64,000 nucleotides of DNA from Congeria kusceri (taxonomy: Eukaryota; Mollusca; Bivalvia; Myida; Dreissenidae). This document shows positions 45,285 through 59,200 of the stretch, piece by piece. The translations under genes were made by a program, and so were the position numbers. Each line of letters opens with the position of its first letter. Position 1 is the first letter of the stretch. The stretch covers positions 1,178,001 to 1,242,000 of the forward strand of contig CM051030.1 in assembly GCA_027627225.1 (NCBI GenBank), given 5' to 3'. A model generated the notes under the pieces. The model ran no database searches and was not told the DNA's origin. It was given only the letters and a program-made list of their open reading frames with translations.

Positions 45285-45455
45285 GTATGCCGGTCGATAA
45301 ACCCAAAAAGGTAGTACGCACAAATTGTTTTTGCATAAAATGATTCTATACCATGTCCCTACTTAGAAACTTTATGATGCAACTTTGTCATTATTGAGCA
45401 TTTTGAAATATTCAATATGGCCACCAAGACGGCCGCCACAAATTTAAAATTGGCG
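45285..45455 (-). repeat. Dispersed repeat, left copy of a 6-kb-spaced inverted pair
   Basis: Reads gtagtacgcacaaattgttt, tttgcataaaatgattcta, gcaactttgtcattattgag, tattcaatatggcca and gacggccgcca. The inverted partner is 51,296-51,495. Confidence 0.65.
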
Positions 45456-45713
45456 TATATCTTTCAATATTTAAAGTAACTACAATATTCTGAATATATA
45501 TAATGTATGTGTTGTTAGAAAATGTATTGACAAACATGCAATTAATTTTTACATAAATAAAAGGATTAATAATATTTTTAATGGCCGACAAAATGGCTGC
45601 CAAATCAAAAAAGTGCATTTTTAGTTGGTTTGATCATTTTTAATACAACATTTTTGTCACAATTCAATTAATAGTTATGTAAACATATGCTTACATGATT
45701 TTTAATTGAACAA
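45456..45713. other. Spacer with related ggccgacaaaatggctgcca motif
   Basis: Contains another aaaatggctgccaaat (45,590) similar to the neighbouring repeat, suggesting a tandem or larger element. No gene. Confidence 0.35.
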
Positions 45714-46312
45714 GAGCTGTTTGTAAAAGAGTTTTGCCCCCTCTAGTTTTAAATATCAAGTTGGATACAGAGGGTGTAAACTGCTAATAGAAGAAATCAA
45801 GGTCCATCGGTGATTTGGTAAATCATCGAACTGGGTTAAGATATCACAACCTTAAACATCTTCATCCCGTTTGATAGACATCGTATCAAAACTGTTGCAC
45901 TTACAATGCTGAAATGTCTAAATGCAAATGTTAGATATTTCAAGTGCCATAACTAAGCAGTTTATTAAGTTATTTGCTTGATAATCGAAATTGACCAAGA
46001 AAGTATGCTCAGAAACAATTTTATGAAGTTTGCTGATGATCATTTGAAAACTGATGGACTACCAGAGCAGGAATAGCTGAAAAGACCAATATTAGGTAAT
46101 TCCAGGGCCATACCTTCACAATTCCCCAGGCGATTTGATTATCAAACTTGTTTGAAATATTATGCCGACAAACATTTTCATGACGTTTGGTGAAGATCGG
46201 ATGAAAACTGTTGGACTCAGAGAGGAGAAACGAATGTGTTACTCGACAAACCGACATACATCAGCGAACCAATACACCCCATCACCTTCGATGTGGGCAT
46301 AATTCTTTGAAT
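45714..46312. repeat. Dispersed repeat starting aacaagagctgtttgtaaaa
   Basis: Two internal modules (near 45,840-46,010 and 46,020-46,210) with ggtgaagatcggatgaaaac and ttgaaaactgatggac, ending caccccatcaccttcgatgtgggcataat. Type seen across bivalves; the 78-codon minus frame inside is not a gene. Confidence 0.5.
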
Positions 46313-49045
46313 ATGGATAATAAAGCAGATGTTATATTCTAATTATTTACATTTCAACTTAAATACAGTTTGCGTTTGGTTGGCATGTCATGTTTACGCA
46401 AGTAAATACACAACAAAATCTCACAAAACCATCATAACCAATTCAGTTTTCGTTTTCACATTCAGTATCACTAGAACTATCACCATCTCTTAATTGTTGA
46501 CTTGCTTTCTTTTGTCAACCTGATTTGACTGCTGATTGTCTCATAACAGTTGCAAAATATTGTGGCGATCCAAGTAACAACCACAACGCAAAATTACACA
46601 AATGCACAACCGATAAGCTGCATGACAACATTGGGGCTGGGGATCAAGATTTGTTGTTGGGATGAACGTCTTTGACCTTGGATTCTTGCTCCGTCTAAAG
46701 CTCATAGGATCTATGTTAGGTGGAGCTCGGTCAAATGCTGTCCTCCAAATGCATGTCTGAATGTCACAGGCTTTTCAACAGTCTGTACAAAATTTAGTAA
46801 TTGAAATCATAGAAAACTAGGATAAAAAGTCAAATGTAAAAACTAGGAATTTATTTATGAATCATGTTATATTTGTAGAATTTATTACAAGCTGAAAACT
46901 ATATTTATTGCAAGGCACACGAATCATTAAATAACTGGTTCCGTGTTTCTGTCATCGTGTTTAGTCCCATACAGCAAACCTCAGCTTGCAATTTATGCAG
47001 ATGTATGCCAGATTATTGAGGCTGCATGTTTGCCTGAGATTCCAAATTAACAGACCTCAGTTTATTGAAAGGATTTTGAAAACTAAAATGAATGTCCCCT
47101 TGTGTTCTACTGCAAATACATATTTCGTACACAATAAACATAGCAACCAGTATATAGCAGGACTACTCCAAAGTTACAGTAAATCAAGAGAGTTAGTGCA
47201 TTAGTCTGGTCAGAGCCATTTCTCAAGAACAAACTGCTGAATTTCAATACAATACTATGTTGCGAGTACCAGAAGAAAATGAGCACAATTTGATGATATT
47301 TTGCCTCTATGTACTATTGGCCTTTGATTTTTCTGAGTCCCTAATATGAAGTGCAACCACTGGTAGAAATTCAATGACAACTGTTTGTAGCTTTAATACA
47401 AAGAGGAAATTAACACATCGCAAGATGTTCCTTTTTGATGAGTTTTCACCACTTTATGTTATTTTGATTATATTTTCAAAAAGTATTTGTGTAGCATTTT
47501 TGTCATGGGTATTTCTCTGTAACTAATGTTGAATTGTTTTAGTTTGACAGATGCCGCTGTTCTTTCTGTGGCAATTTAGCATCTTCTGCACGTTGGTATG
47601 GTATTTTAATCTAATCTTCATTAACAAGGTTGACAGTTCAGTGTGTATAACAAGTCTAGAGATTTTAAGGTGTTATTTTCTTTTTACTTGTAACTATTGA
47701 CAAAGAACATAACTGGAGAGGTTCAGGATAATTCATCCCACGGTTGGAGATGAATGTTAGTTTTTAAATATATATCTGACCTCTTCACTTCAATCAATTT
47801 ATTTGGCAAGTATCAGTTTTACTAATATCCTTGTTTGGCAAGCAATGGTATGTCAAAATATCATATGCAACAATTAATCAAGCAGGTGAGTAATTTAAGA
47901 CTTTCAGTGTTTAAATCAAAACTATATTCAAAAGTGCACAATACCAACAAAAACATCAGAAAGAAGGTTTACAGGCTTTGTAAACTGTTTGACCAAAATA
48001 CTTCCAGCTGTTGCTGAGAAATAACCCTGACAACAAGAAAATATGTTTTAAGTGAACTGTCCTCACAGTATGCTTATAGATCTCTTGGTACTGAGACTTC
48101 TCTCCTGCTGATGTCTCTGGAGTTTTACAATTCTTATATTCATATAAAAATTCATTGATTGAATGCAACTGGGTGATGATGATTTGTATCATGACCTCAT
48201 TTCAATTAAACATACATAAAATGGAGAACACAGGTCAATAAGTACCATGCACATACCACAACCGCTTTAAATTTGGAATACTAGATGCATTTTACAAAAC
48301 CATAAAAAACTAGGAGCCCTTCTAAAACTATTAAAATATAGATACCAGGAAAAACTAGTGTTTATCAAAACGTAACCCCATGGCTCTGTTTTTGTGATGC
48401 TCAAAAACATGTCTTTCAGCTGGACATTGATAGCTGTGTTTGTCAGGACAGTATGTTGAGACGGTAGTGGTATCGTAGCCTCGTAGGATTCAGTTTATGA
48501 TTTATTGCAGTCTTCTGATTTCCTAGAGTGTGTTTGTGTGCTACTTTTAATGTTGTATTGGTAAGGCCTAACAACTTTTATAGGCAATTGTGATCATTAA
48601 GGCACTTGAACAAACGAGTATAATGTGTTTGAGTGTGAAAACAAGTGCCTAGTGACCGGATACTAGTAAAGATGGTGTGTTTCACGTTTTGTCTTGGACA
48701 CACCGGTCGCCGTATGACGTCATCGTCTGTGTATAGAATTATGTTTTGTTTCAAGGTTAGATACCAGTAAATAGTGGGGTGGTCCCCTTGAAAGTTGTCC
48801 GCCTATGTCTCTTGTGTCAAAAGAAAGAGACATTTTGCATAACGGACACTGGTTTAAATGGTTATTTCCTGAAAACGACATGTCTTTTGTGCATTTTGAT
48901 GAATCATGACAATGAAATGCTTGAAATTTGAATATTCAGCAGTCTATGTATAGCCAGCATGTGCTTTTTGTTGAAATCGCGAGTGTTTCTTTCGGGTGAC
49001 TACAGTAAAGTGAGATGAATTTTCTTAGAAGTAGCATAACATATC
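46313..49045. other. Intergenic, no gene recognised
   Basis: Small frames at 46,986-47,204 and 47,835-48,192 have no motifs. A TGACGTCA (CRE-like) octamer lies at 48,716-48,723 without an identifiable gene start next to it. Confidence 0.35.
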
Positions 49046-49047
49046 TT

Positions 49048-49572
49048 TTTATGCCTCCGAAGGAGGGCATATAGTAGTCACACCGTCCGTCTGTGGGTGG
49101 GTGCGTGGGTGCGTGCTTTGGGTTTTCTGTCCGTCCAGACTTCGTTTCCGATCTGTAACTTTTTAATGCCTGAATGAATTTTAATATTACTTCAGATTAT
49201 TATTTCCCATGACTAGACGATGTGTCAGGTACAACTCCCATGCTCGTCGGTCAAAGGTCAAGGTCACAATTCAAGGTCAAAGGTCATGAATTTTCGTTTC
49301 TGCTCCATTACTGCTAAACGCCTGACTGGATTTTAATATAACTTCAGATTATTATTCCACATGACCAGACAATGTCGCTTATAAGTCCAAAGGTCATAAA
49401 TTTTTGTTTCCGCTCCATAACTTCTAAATGCCTGGATGGATTTCAATATTACTTCAGATTATTATTCTCTATGACCAAAAAATGTGTTCAATTCATTGAT
49501 ATGTGTTGCCTTCCTCTGACAAGCATATGCTTCGGGGGCGTATGTCAAATCTTGTGACAAGCCTTGTTTATT
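49048..49572 (+). repeat. Dispersed repeat: TATGCCTCCG...GGGGGCGTATGTC element
   Basis: Starts tttttatgcctccgaaggag with a hairpin to gggcatatag. It then has three about 120-170-bp modules (cataacttctaaatgcctg, attacttcagattattatt, ccagacaatgt) and ends cttcgggggcgtatgtcaaa, gacaagccttgtttatttt. Same family as 62,245-63,075. Non-coding. Confidence 0.65.
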
Positions 49573-51295
49573 TTAAATTTTGAAAGCAGAGAGAGCCATC
49601 TTTGCTAAGAGAGTCTCGCAATATCTGAAATCAAAGAAAAGTGGCGAATGATGCCAGGAGATTTCGCTGTTTTGCAATGGGACCGTGTGGAGATTTGATT
49701 TACCTGTTTCTAACCTGCAGCGTGTTTGTTGAAATCAGTAAATAAATACAAAATTTATAAAGTTGAAACATGTAAAACTTGGGATGCTGTTTTACATGAT
49801 CTGTTGTGAGTGACGAGAACAAGAAAATGACCGAAAATGTTTCGATTTCAGTTAGCAAATCAACAAGTGTCTGCGCAGAAATATTTAAAACTTAGTGTTT
49901 GTCAATACTGGCTTTGTTAAGAAATTATTCTTCTATCAGCAGCCAAAATTTTACATATGATACTAGTAACTGTTCTTTGTTAAACTGTCATTTACAAAAC
50001 CACAGCTTATATTTGACAGGGCAGAGACATCCGAGTCAGCAATATTTCTGATTTTCTTATTTGTGACATTTTCAGCAAATTATTTTTAATTTTCATTTAA
50101 TTGATTTGACATTTTTCTAGTCAAATAGTATGTATTTGTATTGTATTAATATGATTGGGGCTGTCTAGTCAGTTCAGCCATTGATAATAATACACATGTT
50201 TTCTTGTCAGACAGTATGTATCTATGGGGTATTAATTAATACGTGTGTCTAGTCAGTTCAGATATTGGTATTAAATAGAATACATGTACTTCGCAATTTG
50301 TTTTTAAAGCATTGCGTATTCTATTTTATGTTATGTCCCTTATTAAAGCCAGTTTTACCATGTATAATATTGGTTGTATCAATCAAGATGAAGAAAGTAA
50401 TTGTGATTATCAAACAAAGATAATGTATTGCTATTTAAATGACGACATTCATGTATGACAAAGATTAAATTCCCCTAATAAAATCAAATATTTTTCCTAC
50501 CTACCGACACACCTCTAAAATTTCGGGTCGGTGTTAGGTCAAACAAAAGATTTTTTAATTTAGGCCTAATGTTGGTCGAAGCAATACCACTAGTAGTTGT
50601 CCATGACATTTTGTACAGTACAATTTTGTAGGCCAGAATATACACTGACCAGAGAATGCCGCTTTCATCAATTATTACTACATCTGATTTTCCAGTTCTT
50701 CCGACAGAATTTGTGATATGAAATATTTGAAGTCAATTGTATGTGTTTACGCCGGTGCCATTACTTGAAAGTAACAACATACCTCCAGATTTAGCACCTT
50801 TAAGCATTTCTAGGTAAAGATAAAATAGTTGGTACTTGCCTTCAAAATATGCTAGGAATTGTCATGTTATGGTTGTTATAATGCAGGAAAGACATACTCT
50901 GCAAAACATAACTCTATAAAATTGATTACAAAATAACTACAAAGGGAGATAATTATGAAGTTTAAAAAAAAGAGCCATTCTAAGAGCTAAATATTGATAT
51001 CACAAATATATTTACTCGTCTGATTACTTTTTACTTTTATTACTTTTATTCATTATTCATTAATTACATACAAACACTAATTCTGTTCTCCAAATCTATA
51101 AACATTTAACAAATACTATTTTATTTGAGAAATAATAAATTTCGGAGGCTATTTTGTCTGCAATATTGAATTTTCCAACTGGTGTTTTGCTTAAAATGTT
51201 TGAAAAAATAATTTTCATGGTGTTGCAAACAACAAACACAATGCATATCCTCAAAATGTTTCTGTTTTCTCATGTTTTCATGTAATTTAAAGGAC
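49573..51295. other. Intergenic, no gene recognised
   Basis: A short open tail after an acceptor-like aaagcag at 49,587 was considered and not accepted. Otherwise AT-rich, nothing recognised. Confidence 0.35.
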
Positions 51296-51495
51296 AAATG
51301 TCGATTTTAAAATTTCGGCCGCCGTCTTGGCAGCCATTTTGGAAGCCATATTGAATATATAAAAATGCTCAATGATGACAAAGTTGCATAATTTGGTTTC
51401 TAAGAAGAGACATATTAAAGAACCATTTTATGCAAAAACAGTTTGTGCGTACTATTTTTTGGGGTCAGGTCACTATTTTGGATTTGGCATACCGA
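51296..51495 (+). repeat. Dispersed repeat, right copy of the inverted pair
   Basis: Read on the minus strand it repeats 45,285-45,455 in order: gtatgcc, agtacgcacaaactgttttt, gcataaaatggttct, gcaactttgtcatcattgag and tattcaatatggcttccaaa. Together the copies bracket about 6 kb. Confidence 0.65.
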
Positions 51496-52070
51496 CTATA
51501 CCTTAGGCGAGTAAACATCCAAAGTTCACATTAATTTTGTGCATAGTATTTGTGGTTTTTATATGAAGATATACCGCATGATTTTGAAGGCAACAGTTTG
51601 GTTGGCTCCTGAAAAGGTCATCTGAACGTAACCCTTAACGCGGAGTCATCCGATCCAATCAGCGGATAATATAGTAGCCTCAGACTGGAGATGATTTTAA
51701 TGAGAATGGACCCAATACATCTAGGACCCACGACGTTTCGGGTATATTCGCTACACTATTTAGTTTTACTAACATTGAAATGGGTTTGTGTAAATAAACT
51801 CAATGTGACTGTCAAACTATAAGATGTTACCCAATTTATACTTAAAAAATATGTTACTTAGTGCAATATGGAATACTAAGGTTTTACTTTCATTTACTAA
51901 TGATGGTCGGTTAAAAACATTAAAATTATTTTGTTAGTTTCTGTTTTATTGTAACTTTTTTTTACAACAGAAGCAATCAGTGATCTTTACCAAAGAAGCA
52001 AACATTCCAAATCCGTATATTTGTGTTTTCTAGAGGGTTCATGTTCGATGTTAAACGTGTTCACTGTAAT
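51496..52070. other. Intergenic, no feature seen
   Basis: Nothing recognised. Confidence 0.35.
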
Positions 52071-52086
52071 GAAAGATCTGATCAGT

Positions 52087-52362
52087 ATAAAAGTAAAGTA
52101 AAGTGTTTGTTTATTATAGTGTCACCCCTCGCGATTAAGGGCCAGCCAGTTTTTTTACTTATGAGACACCTTTCTAATGATGAACATCTTTACTCCCTAT
52201 TCCTATCCTATATGCGCTTGGCAGGAAGGCAATCGGTACCCCTTGATTTAACTAGCTTCTGGGTAGGCAACCGGCCATATCAGAACAAGTCCTGAGTAAG
52301 ACTCGAACCTTCGACCTCCCGCTCCGTAGGCGAACGCCCTAACCACTAGGCCACGGAGACGG
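52087..52362 (-). repeat. tRNA-derived SINE, near full length
   Basis: On minus the head has box A TGGCCTAGTGGTTAGGG and box B GGTTCGAGTCTTAC, from about 52,362 to 52,290. The body runs to about 52,110, followed by a short tail of tttac repeats (complement of gtaaagtaaagt, 52,092-52,103). The 90-codon plus-strand frame through it is an artefact. Located just downstream of gene 2. Confidence 0.75.
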
Positions 52363-52559
52363 TGTGATAGCCTCTGATGTAGAAACTGTTGAGATGAGGA
52401 TCGCAAACACGGCCGCCAAACTTTGTCTGTATTCGGTCCTGAACACGACTGTCTATATTCCTAAAGTCTTGAGTATCTTTGATGAGTTTGCTGATATACA
52501 ATAATTATTAAGTTGTATTACAGATGTAATTGATTCCAACAATCCCGATAGTTCACATG

Positions 52560-52728
52560 GGGCATATTAAAACTATGTCGCATTGTAAACGTCATATCCT
52601 CTATTTTAGAGGGCACACATATCGATGCTTTCTTCACACACTTTGCTGGTTGGATTTGTACTGTGGTTGTAATTACTTTCGTCACCGTTTGCACCTGCAC
52701 TTCTCGCGTTCGCAGTCAATATAGTGTC
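52560..52728 (-). pseudogene. Untranslated remnant of the gene 2 tail
   Basis: Directly after the gene 2 stop, the same frame continues DTILTANARSAGANGDE, SNYNHSTNP, VCEES, then TAA, NRGYDVYNAT, TAG. This aligns with the gene 1 tail (DVTSTALATHAKS, DYNHITQPN, YDVIN). It is former coding sequence now in the 3' untranslated region. Confidence 0.7.
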
Positions 52729-53266
52729 TTAGTCGTTGCTTGTTTTGACGTTATGTTCATGTCCCTGTCCCTTGACATGGTCATAGTCGTAGTCGCCTGT
52801 TCCGTGAGCATCCCACGCATTCAAAGCCAATTCTTCAGTTGTGTTATAGTCGTTGCTTGTTGTGATGTTATGACTCTGCCCCTGTCCCTGAACATGGTCG
52901 TAGTGACCATGTCCGTCAAGCTTCAGTTTGTTATACACATTGTCTGCATTCCTGACAGAAGTGGTTGCATTATTAGTTGTGTAATCGTATTCGCCGTTTT
53001 TGCTGTTTGCATGGCTACGTTGTACCTCTATATCATTGATAGAATGGTAATGGTCCTCGTCCGCAATGAATTCATTTGGATCGCCTGGTGTGGTGTAATG
53101 ATCCACAGGTTCATCCTCTAAGATCGTGCATTTCTCCAGTACAAAGAAGTTATGGTTGGCTACAGAGTTATCGACGCTTGCTTCATTAGACGGCCTTTTT
53201 TCCAATGAATATTTGATGTTAGACAGTCTATCATTGTTCTTCTTCATGCAAAGTTGTAATGTTCCT
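52729..53266 (-). CDS. Gene 2 exon: tyrosine-rich tail (truncated)
   Basis: Acceptor cttttcag completes AGA (Arg) and reads GTLQLCMKKNND, parallel to gene 1 RGKLHCWEKKNND. TAA at 52,731-52,729 follows TSND, where the earlier repeat in the same tail has TSNDY (TAT). Confidence 0.9.
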
Positions 53267-56200
53267 CTGAAAAGAAACGATAATCATATGACAACAAAGT
53301 CTCCTTATGTGGTTAACAATAATAAATATGCAAAAAGACTTGCTGTATTTATGTGGTAGATAAACTCAAAACATTACGATAGTAAGGTGTTCAATGAACA
53401 TATATCAGTCCAGTTGGTTAAGTCGTATTAAATTACAGGCACAACTATCTAGACTGATACAAGGTTTCAAAACACCATACTAGTTGATTTTTCATTATCT
53501 ATCTTTATCAGCATATTGTTGAAAGCAAAGGAACGTATATATCGTGTACCTTTCATTTGTGTTGAATTAAATTTAAACTAAATCAATAATTATATGTTTG
53601 TTGTTCTCATTTGCCTTTTTAACGAGGTTGAATTTGAATTAATATGATTCATGGCGATAACACAACAGTAACATTTCGAGTTTTGTTTATGTCCGGACCT
53701 GATGAAATTCGCTGAAAGAATGATCCATTAGATTTCAAACGGACGAAAAGTTAATAACCAAATTTATTCGTGTTATATCGTTTTTATTGGCTCAACTTGT
53801 AGATGCCAAACTACATACAAAAGTTACAGTTATTTGTCATGTTAAGGGTGCTTAAGTATTGTTCTTATTATAAATATTAACATTGATATTGTTCAACTCC
53901 CGTTGTTAGGAAACAAAATAAAATATTTCATAGACATACTATCTTCTGATATTATATTCAAAATATTACCACCGAGTTGCAAACCCACGGTGCAAACACC
54001 TATTCAACTGATGAGTCAGGTTGTCATTTGACTCCATATTATTGGACTACCGATATAACATATCAGTGGCATTTATCAAATCTAGATTTTTTAGCTGCAG
54101 TAGAACATTTATTCACACATTTTTCAAATACAGTTGATAAATGCTAACAAATCATTGGTGTAATTTACATGTATACAGTAAATTAGACTTAAGCTCACAG
54201 CCAAAATAGGTTAAATTAAATTAAATGTAATCCACTCTGTTATCCTGCTATGCAATATGTTCTTGTTGCACCCAATACGAGAGCATAAGATCAATCTTTA
54301 AAGAATAAAAGCAATACGTAAAGAATGACTACAAACCTTGTTCTGAGCACAATCATCAAAACTGCTCCTCCAACTATCAACACAAACCCAACAGACACAC
54401 CGATGCCTACTTCTACTGCTGGAAACTCTAGATAGAATATATCAAACTCGAAATAAATGTCACTTCTGCTCGTACGTATGTGTATTTTATGTACTCACAT
54501 ATATAAATTATTGGAATTGGATAAATAATACACAACAGCAAAATTTAAATCATTATTTGTTATCAAAAATAATAATTCAACAAGAAAAACAGGTATAAAA
54601 ATCTAATGCCTACCTTTTTCGGTCGTTCCTTTAAACAACGTTGACTGTAGGGTTTCAGTTGTAGATTTGGTGTATGTATCCATTGTCGATGACTGCTTAA
54701 TTTCTGTATGTTTAAACAGAAATAAATTAAAATAGATTGATTCGTATTGTCATCTAGAAACTAAAAATTCCATATGAATATTCATCTATGGATTGTGTTT
54801 ACATGTTTTGGTCGCTTACTTTGAAGCGGAACCATTTAGTTTCTTGAGTACAATGATATTTAAGTATGATTATGTTATAAGGAATTTAAACAAGTATTGT
54901 TCTGTGCTCTTAACTGAGAAAACGCCTGGAACTATAAAACGTGTGAGTGCGTAAAGTGTCGTCCCTGATTAGCCTGCGCAGTCCGCACAGCTAGGCTTAT
55001 CCAGGACGGCACTTTCTGCCTACAGTAGATTTATTTTTAGATAAGACTTCCCTTGAAACAGAAAATACTATAAAAGCATAAAGTGTCGTCCCATATAAGC
55101 CTGTGCGAACTGCACAGGGACGAAACTTTATGCGCATGCATTAATGCCTTAAGCCGGAGTTTCCCACGAGAAGCCTAATTTATGTTCTAAATCAACTTCC
55201 TATTCGTGAATGTCTTATTCAGACACGAAGAACATAATATGTTACCGTTCACACATAGAGCTTTCTTGATGCTGCTGTTGGTGAATTGAAGTACCTTGTC
55301 TCTCATGTTTATATATGCATATTGTTCATCTGGGTACGATGCGTTTCCTTTAACAAACAATTTTAATGTTTCGAAAAACCTTCTCATTAAGAAGCAAAAA
55401 CAGCTAAATTTTCATGCAAAGAATCAGTGCATTTAATTGCTCTTTGATTGACGTGATAAGTTGTTCATGGATTTTTGTTGTTATTTCCAATTTTCGCCAT
55501 TAATAATTAAAGCAGTTCCCTAGCGACTTGTGAATTATTTTCCATTCCTTGTATCAAAATGTACAGTGCGTCGCAAACAATACCAAGTTTATTCACGTTG
55601 TAAACGTGTTAACAATTTAAAGTTAAGAAAGTACAATCATAGAGATACTTCACTGTTTAAATTTGAGTATGACTAACATTGTAGTCGATTGTCTGCTGCA
55701 AATAAATAAGTAAAGAATACACACACAAAATAAGTGAAGGCTACCGCCTGTTGTATTCAGTTCAATGGAAAACAATCTCATTATAATGTTGGCTACATGT
55801 ATTGTTATCAAGTGCTATAGTGTTAACGAAATTGTAATTGTGTGCAAAATATAGTGTTTTATATCCATCTTATTAAAGGGACTTATTCACAGATTTTCGT
55901 ATATTTAAAACATGTCATCAAACATCTTAACTGCAGTGGCGTAGCTAAAGGCAAATTACAGACAATGCAGTCTTGGTGGGTACGGGAATTCTTTTTTACC
56001 TACAACGTCTCTGGTGCGTTTTGGAGGCCACCTAAACCATTCTTTAACACAAAATAACTCGAATCTTTTCCGTTATATGTCGAAGTCCAGTTATAATAAA
56101 GTTATAATTTTACCATACACTTATGTACATTCTTTGCTGAAATCTACAATTTAATAGCGAGTGATCGAATAGTATAACGATCGAGAAACCTAATTCTCCG

Positions 56201-59200
56201 AGTATATCAACACATAGTTATATACATTTTAATGCGTTCTATTCATTACGAAGCATGTTTGTAAGATGGAATGATTTTCAATGTATTTTTTGTAAATAGT
56301 TATCATCAGCAAATTGTGATATCTTGTATTCATAATTATTAATTTGTATACCCTTCATTGTCCTACATTTCCTAATTTTGATAGCTAATATTTCTGCACA
56401 AAGTATAAATGTATATGGTAAAATAGGACCTCATCCACGTCCAATTGTGATGAATCTGGACTAAAAAACCGTTCAATTGGACTGAATTTTCCACTTTATT
56501 ACAAAAATGTGTTATCCAGTTTTTAAGCATTGGTCTAAAATTTAAAAAAAACAACATCACTTGTTTTATAAAACTGAATGATAAGGTATAGAAATCGTTT
56601 TCGAAATCAATTAGCATAAGTCGGCCAGTGATTTGTTTGCATTCAGTATTGTTTATGATAATTATTTATTAATATTTAATAATTATTTTTAGAGCAAATA
56701 ATTGTTCCTTAATTTCTTCTGTGAATGATTGTTCCAATGATTCAATTTTTGATATTTATAAACTCATTTTTTAAAAATTTGCTTTGGGACTTGTATAAGA
56801 GGTGGTCTTACCTTTAATTTCCATTACATGTGTTTCTAAAAGAAGTTGGTCAGTGATAATAAAAAACTGGACGTGGATGTCATCAATATCACTTTGTAGC
56901 ATTACTAGGTTGTATGTAGGAATGCAATGTTTAAACATTATGTAAAAATGTGTTTATTGCAGACAACTTCCATAAACTGTTACCTTATTTTTTTCAAAGT
57001 TACCTTATATATATTTTTTTCAAACTAATGATCATGCTTATAATAGAGTGATATCATCTGTAGCTTGGTTATATTTGCACATTTAATAAATATTCTACAC
57101 TATTATTTGTAATAAGAAATAGGTCAAGATGGCCTGTTGCAGCGGGTTCGTTTGTCTCCATGTGTAATATTTTTTTACTATTAATATATCTAAATGCGTC
57201 CTGGAGTTTCCTTTTAACTGTTTAAAAAGTAAGTATCTTGCTTTCCTATAAATATGTTAATGTGGATTTATAGTTGATCTAATCTAACAATGGGTAAATC
57301 ACAAGATTCTTATCCCACCAAATGATATACATTTTATTCCCAGTTTTAAGACTCGTTTAGAAAATGGCGGGTTGTCGACAATTGGGACATATAGATTTTG
57401 TAATGTGAAATGTTTGAACAGAAACATAAATTAATGACTAACATGTTTCCAAGACCATCTTTTTAAACAGACTTTACCGTTATTTGTAGTTTCTTTTTGA
57501 ATAAAAGTGCAACACTTCTTGAGTTTATTGATCCAAAAATAAAAAAGCAGTCTCCACCCCCATTGTGATCCAATATAATAATAGAAGTTATAATAATATT
57601 AATAATAATAATAATAATAACAATAATAAGAACAATTATAAGAACGCAGTCCGGATGTAACCACTTTGCGGCTTGCAGTTTCAATATGTAAATCAAACCC
57701 ACGCAAAACATTTCACTTATCGAGTGACTCGTTGGAAAGTGATGATGACGGTAGTGAGCACTTAATGTGTCCTTTACGTTTTTTACATTTGTACATATGT
57801 GAATCGCAATAAACTTAAGTACATATTGTAATTAAGTGTTTTGTTTGCAATGTCAAGTTTGATAAACATTTTAAAAGATGTACAAAAAGAAGCAATATGA
57901 ATATGGTATGATACTGTATTGGCATTTCAAATATTATAAAGACAAACTGCAGATCGTTGAATTTCTAACGTATTATGTCCTACAATAGAATTGCGCTGAC
58001 TGTTTTCATTCCTATAGTAGTACGCTAGTGCATGATTTAAGTCTAATGGTAACATGACGATACATGTATGCAATATTATCTTAACGTGTGGCTGCATGTA
58101 TTCAATGCAGTCTTAATAATTATGATGCTCAATTTCTTTAAGCGATTGTAAACACGATGGTATATCAATATATTGTTTATCATACCCGCGCCACTATGAC
58201 GCTGCGTTTGTTCTTTACAGTTGTATTTAGATAAATAGTTGCATCCTATTTCAGGTATTCTAATGCATTTATTTCTGCGGTAACATGGCAAGGCCTAAAT
58301 TACATTCTACGGTTGCCTCCATTACAGTCTATGGTTAAACACACATACTTTTTTGCTATATCTGACCATTCATCAGTATTACTTTTCCACCGGAGGGGAC
58401 TATAGGTTTGCCCTACGTCCGTCTGTCCGTCCGTCCGCAAAATATTGTTCTTGCGATAACTGAAAAAGTACTGAAGATACTTCGATGAAACTTTTTATAC
58501 ATATAAACAGCAATGTAAGGATTATTTATTTATTTTATTTTTCACCAGAGGTCAAAGGTCACGTGACTGTTACTAAAAAAAGAAATAAACTAAATACTGT
58601 TATAATTTGAAAAGTACATTAGATATGACCATGAAAATTGGTACAAAGATTGAACTATAGGTTTGCCATCCGTCTTTGTGTCTCTCTATCTGTTCATCCA
58701 TATGTTTGTCCATCCGTCTGTCTGTCCGTCCCCAAAACCTGGTTCCTGCAATAACTCAAAGTACTGAACTTATTTTGTTGAAACTGGATATACATATAAA
58801 CAGCAATGTGGCAATGTGAAGATTATGCACGACCTTTTTTTTCACCAGAGGTCAAAGGTCACGTGAATGTTGCTAAAAATGGAAATAAACTAAATATTGT
58901 AATAATTCGAAATGGACATAAGATATGACCATGGAACTTGGTACAGAGATTGAACTATAGTTTTGCCATCTGTCTGTGTGTCGTTCTGTCTGTTCGTCCG
59001 TATGTCTGTCTTTCTGTCCGTCTCCAAAACCTGGATCCTGTGATAACTCGGAAAGTAGTGAAGACACGTTGATGAAACTTTGTATACTTAGCAACAGCAA
59101 TGTGAGAATTATGCACGACCTTTTATTTTTCACCAGAGGTCAAAGGTCACGTGACTGTTACTAAAAATAGAAATAAACTAAATACTGTTATAATTCGAAA

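Noticed and set aside
49587..49655. Terminal-exon-like frame after aaagcag (ERAIFAKRVSQYLKSKKSGE then TGA)
   Set aside because: Only about 22 codons, no partner exon and no recognised family; composition alone is not enough.
52023..52295. 90-codon plus-strand protein
   Set aside because: Lies antisense across the tRNA-derived SINE.
56814..56838. 25-nt mini-exon in the large gene 2 intron
   Set aside because: Good acceptor and donor and compatible phase, but no counterpart in gene 1 and too short to judge.
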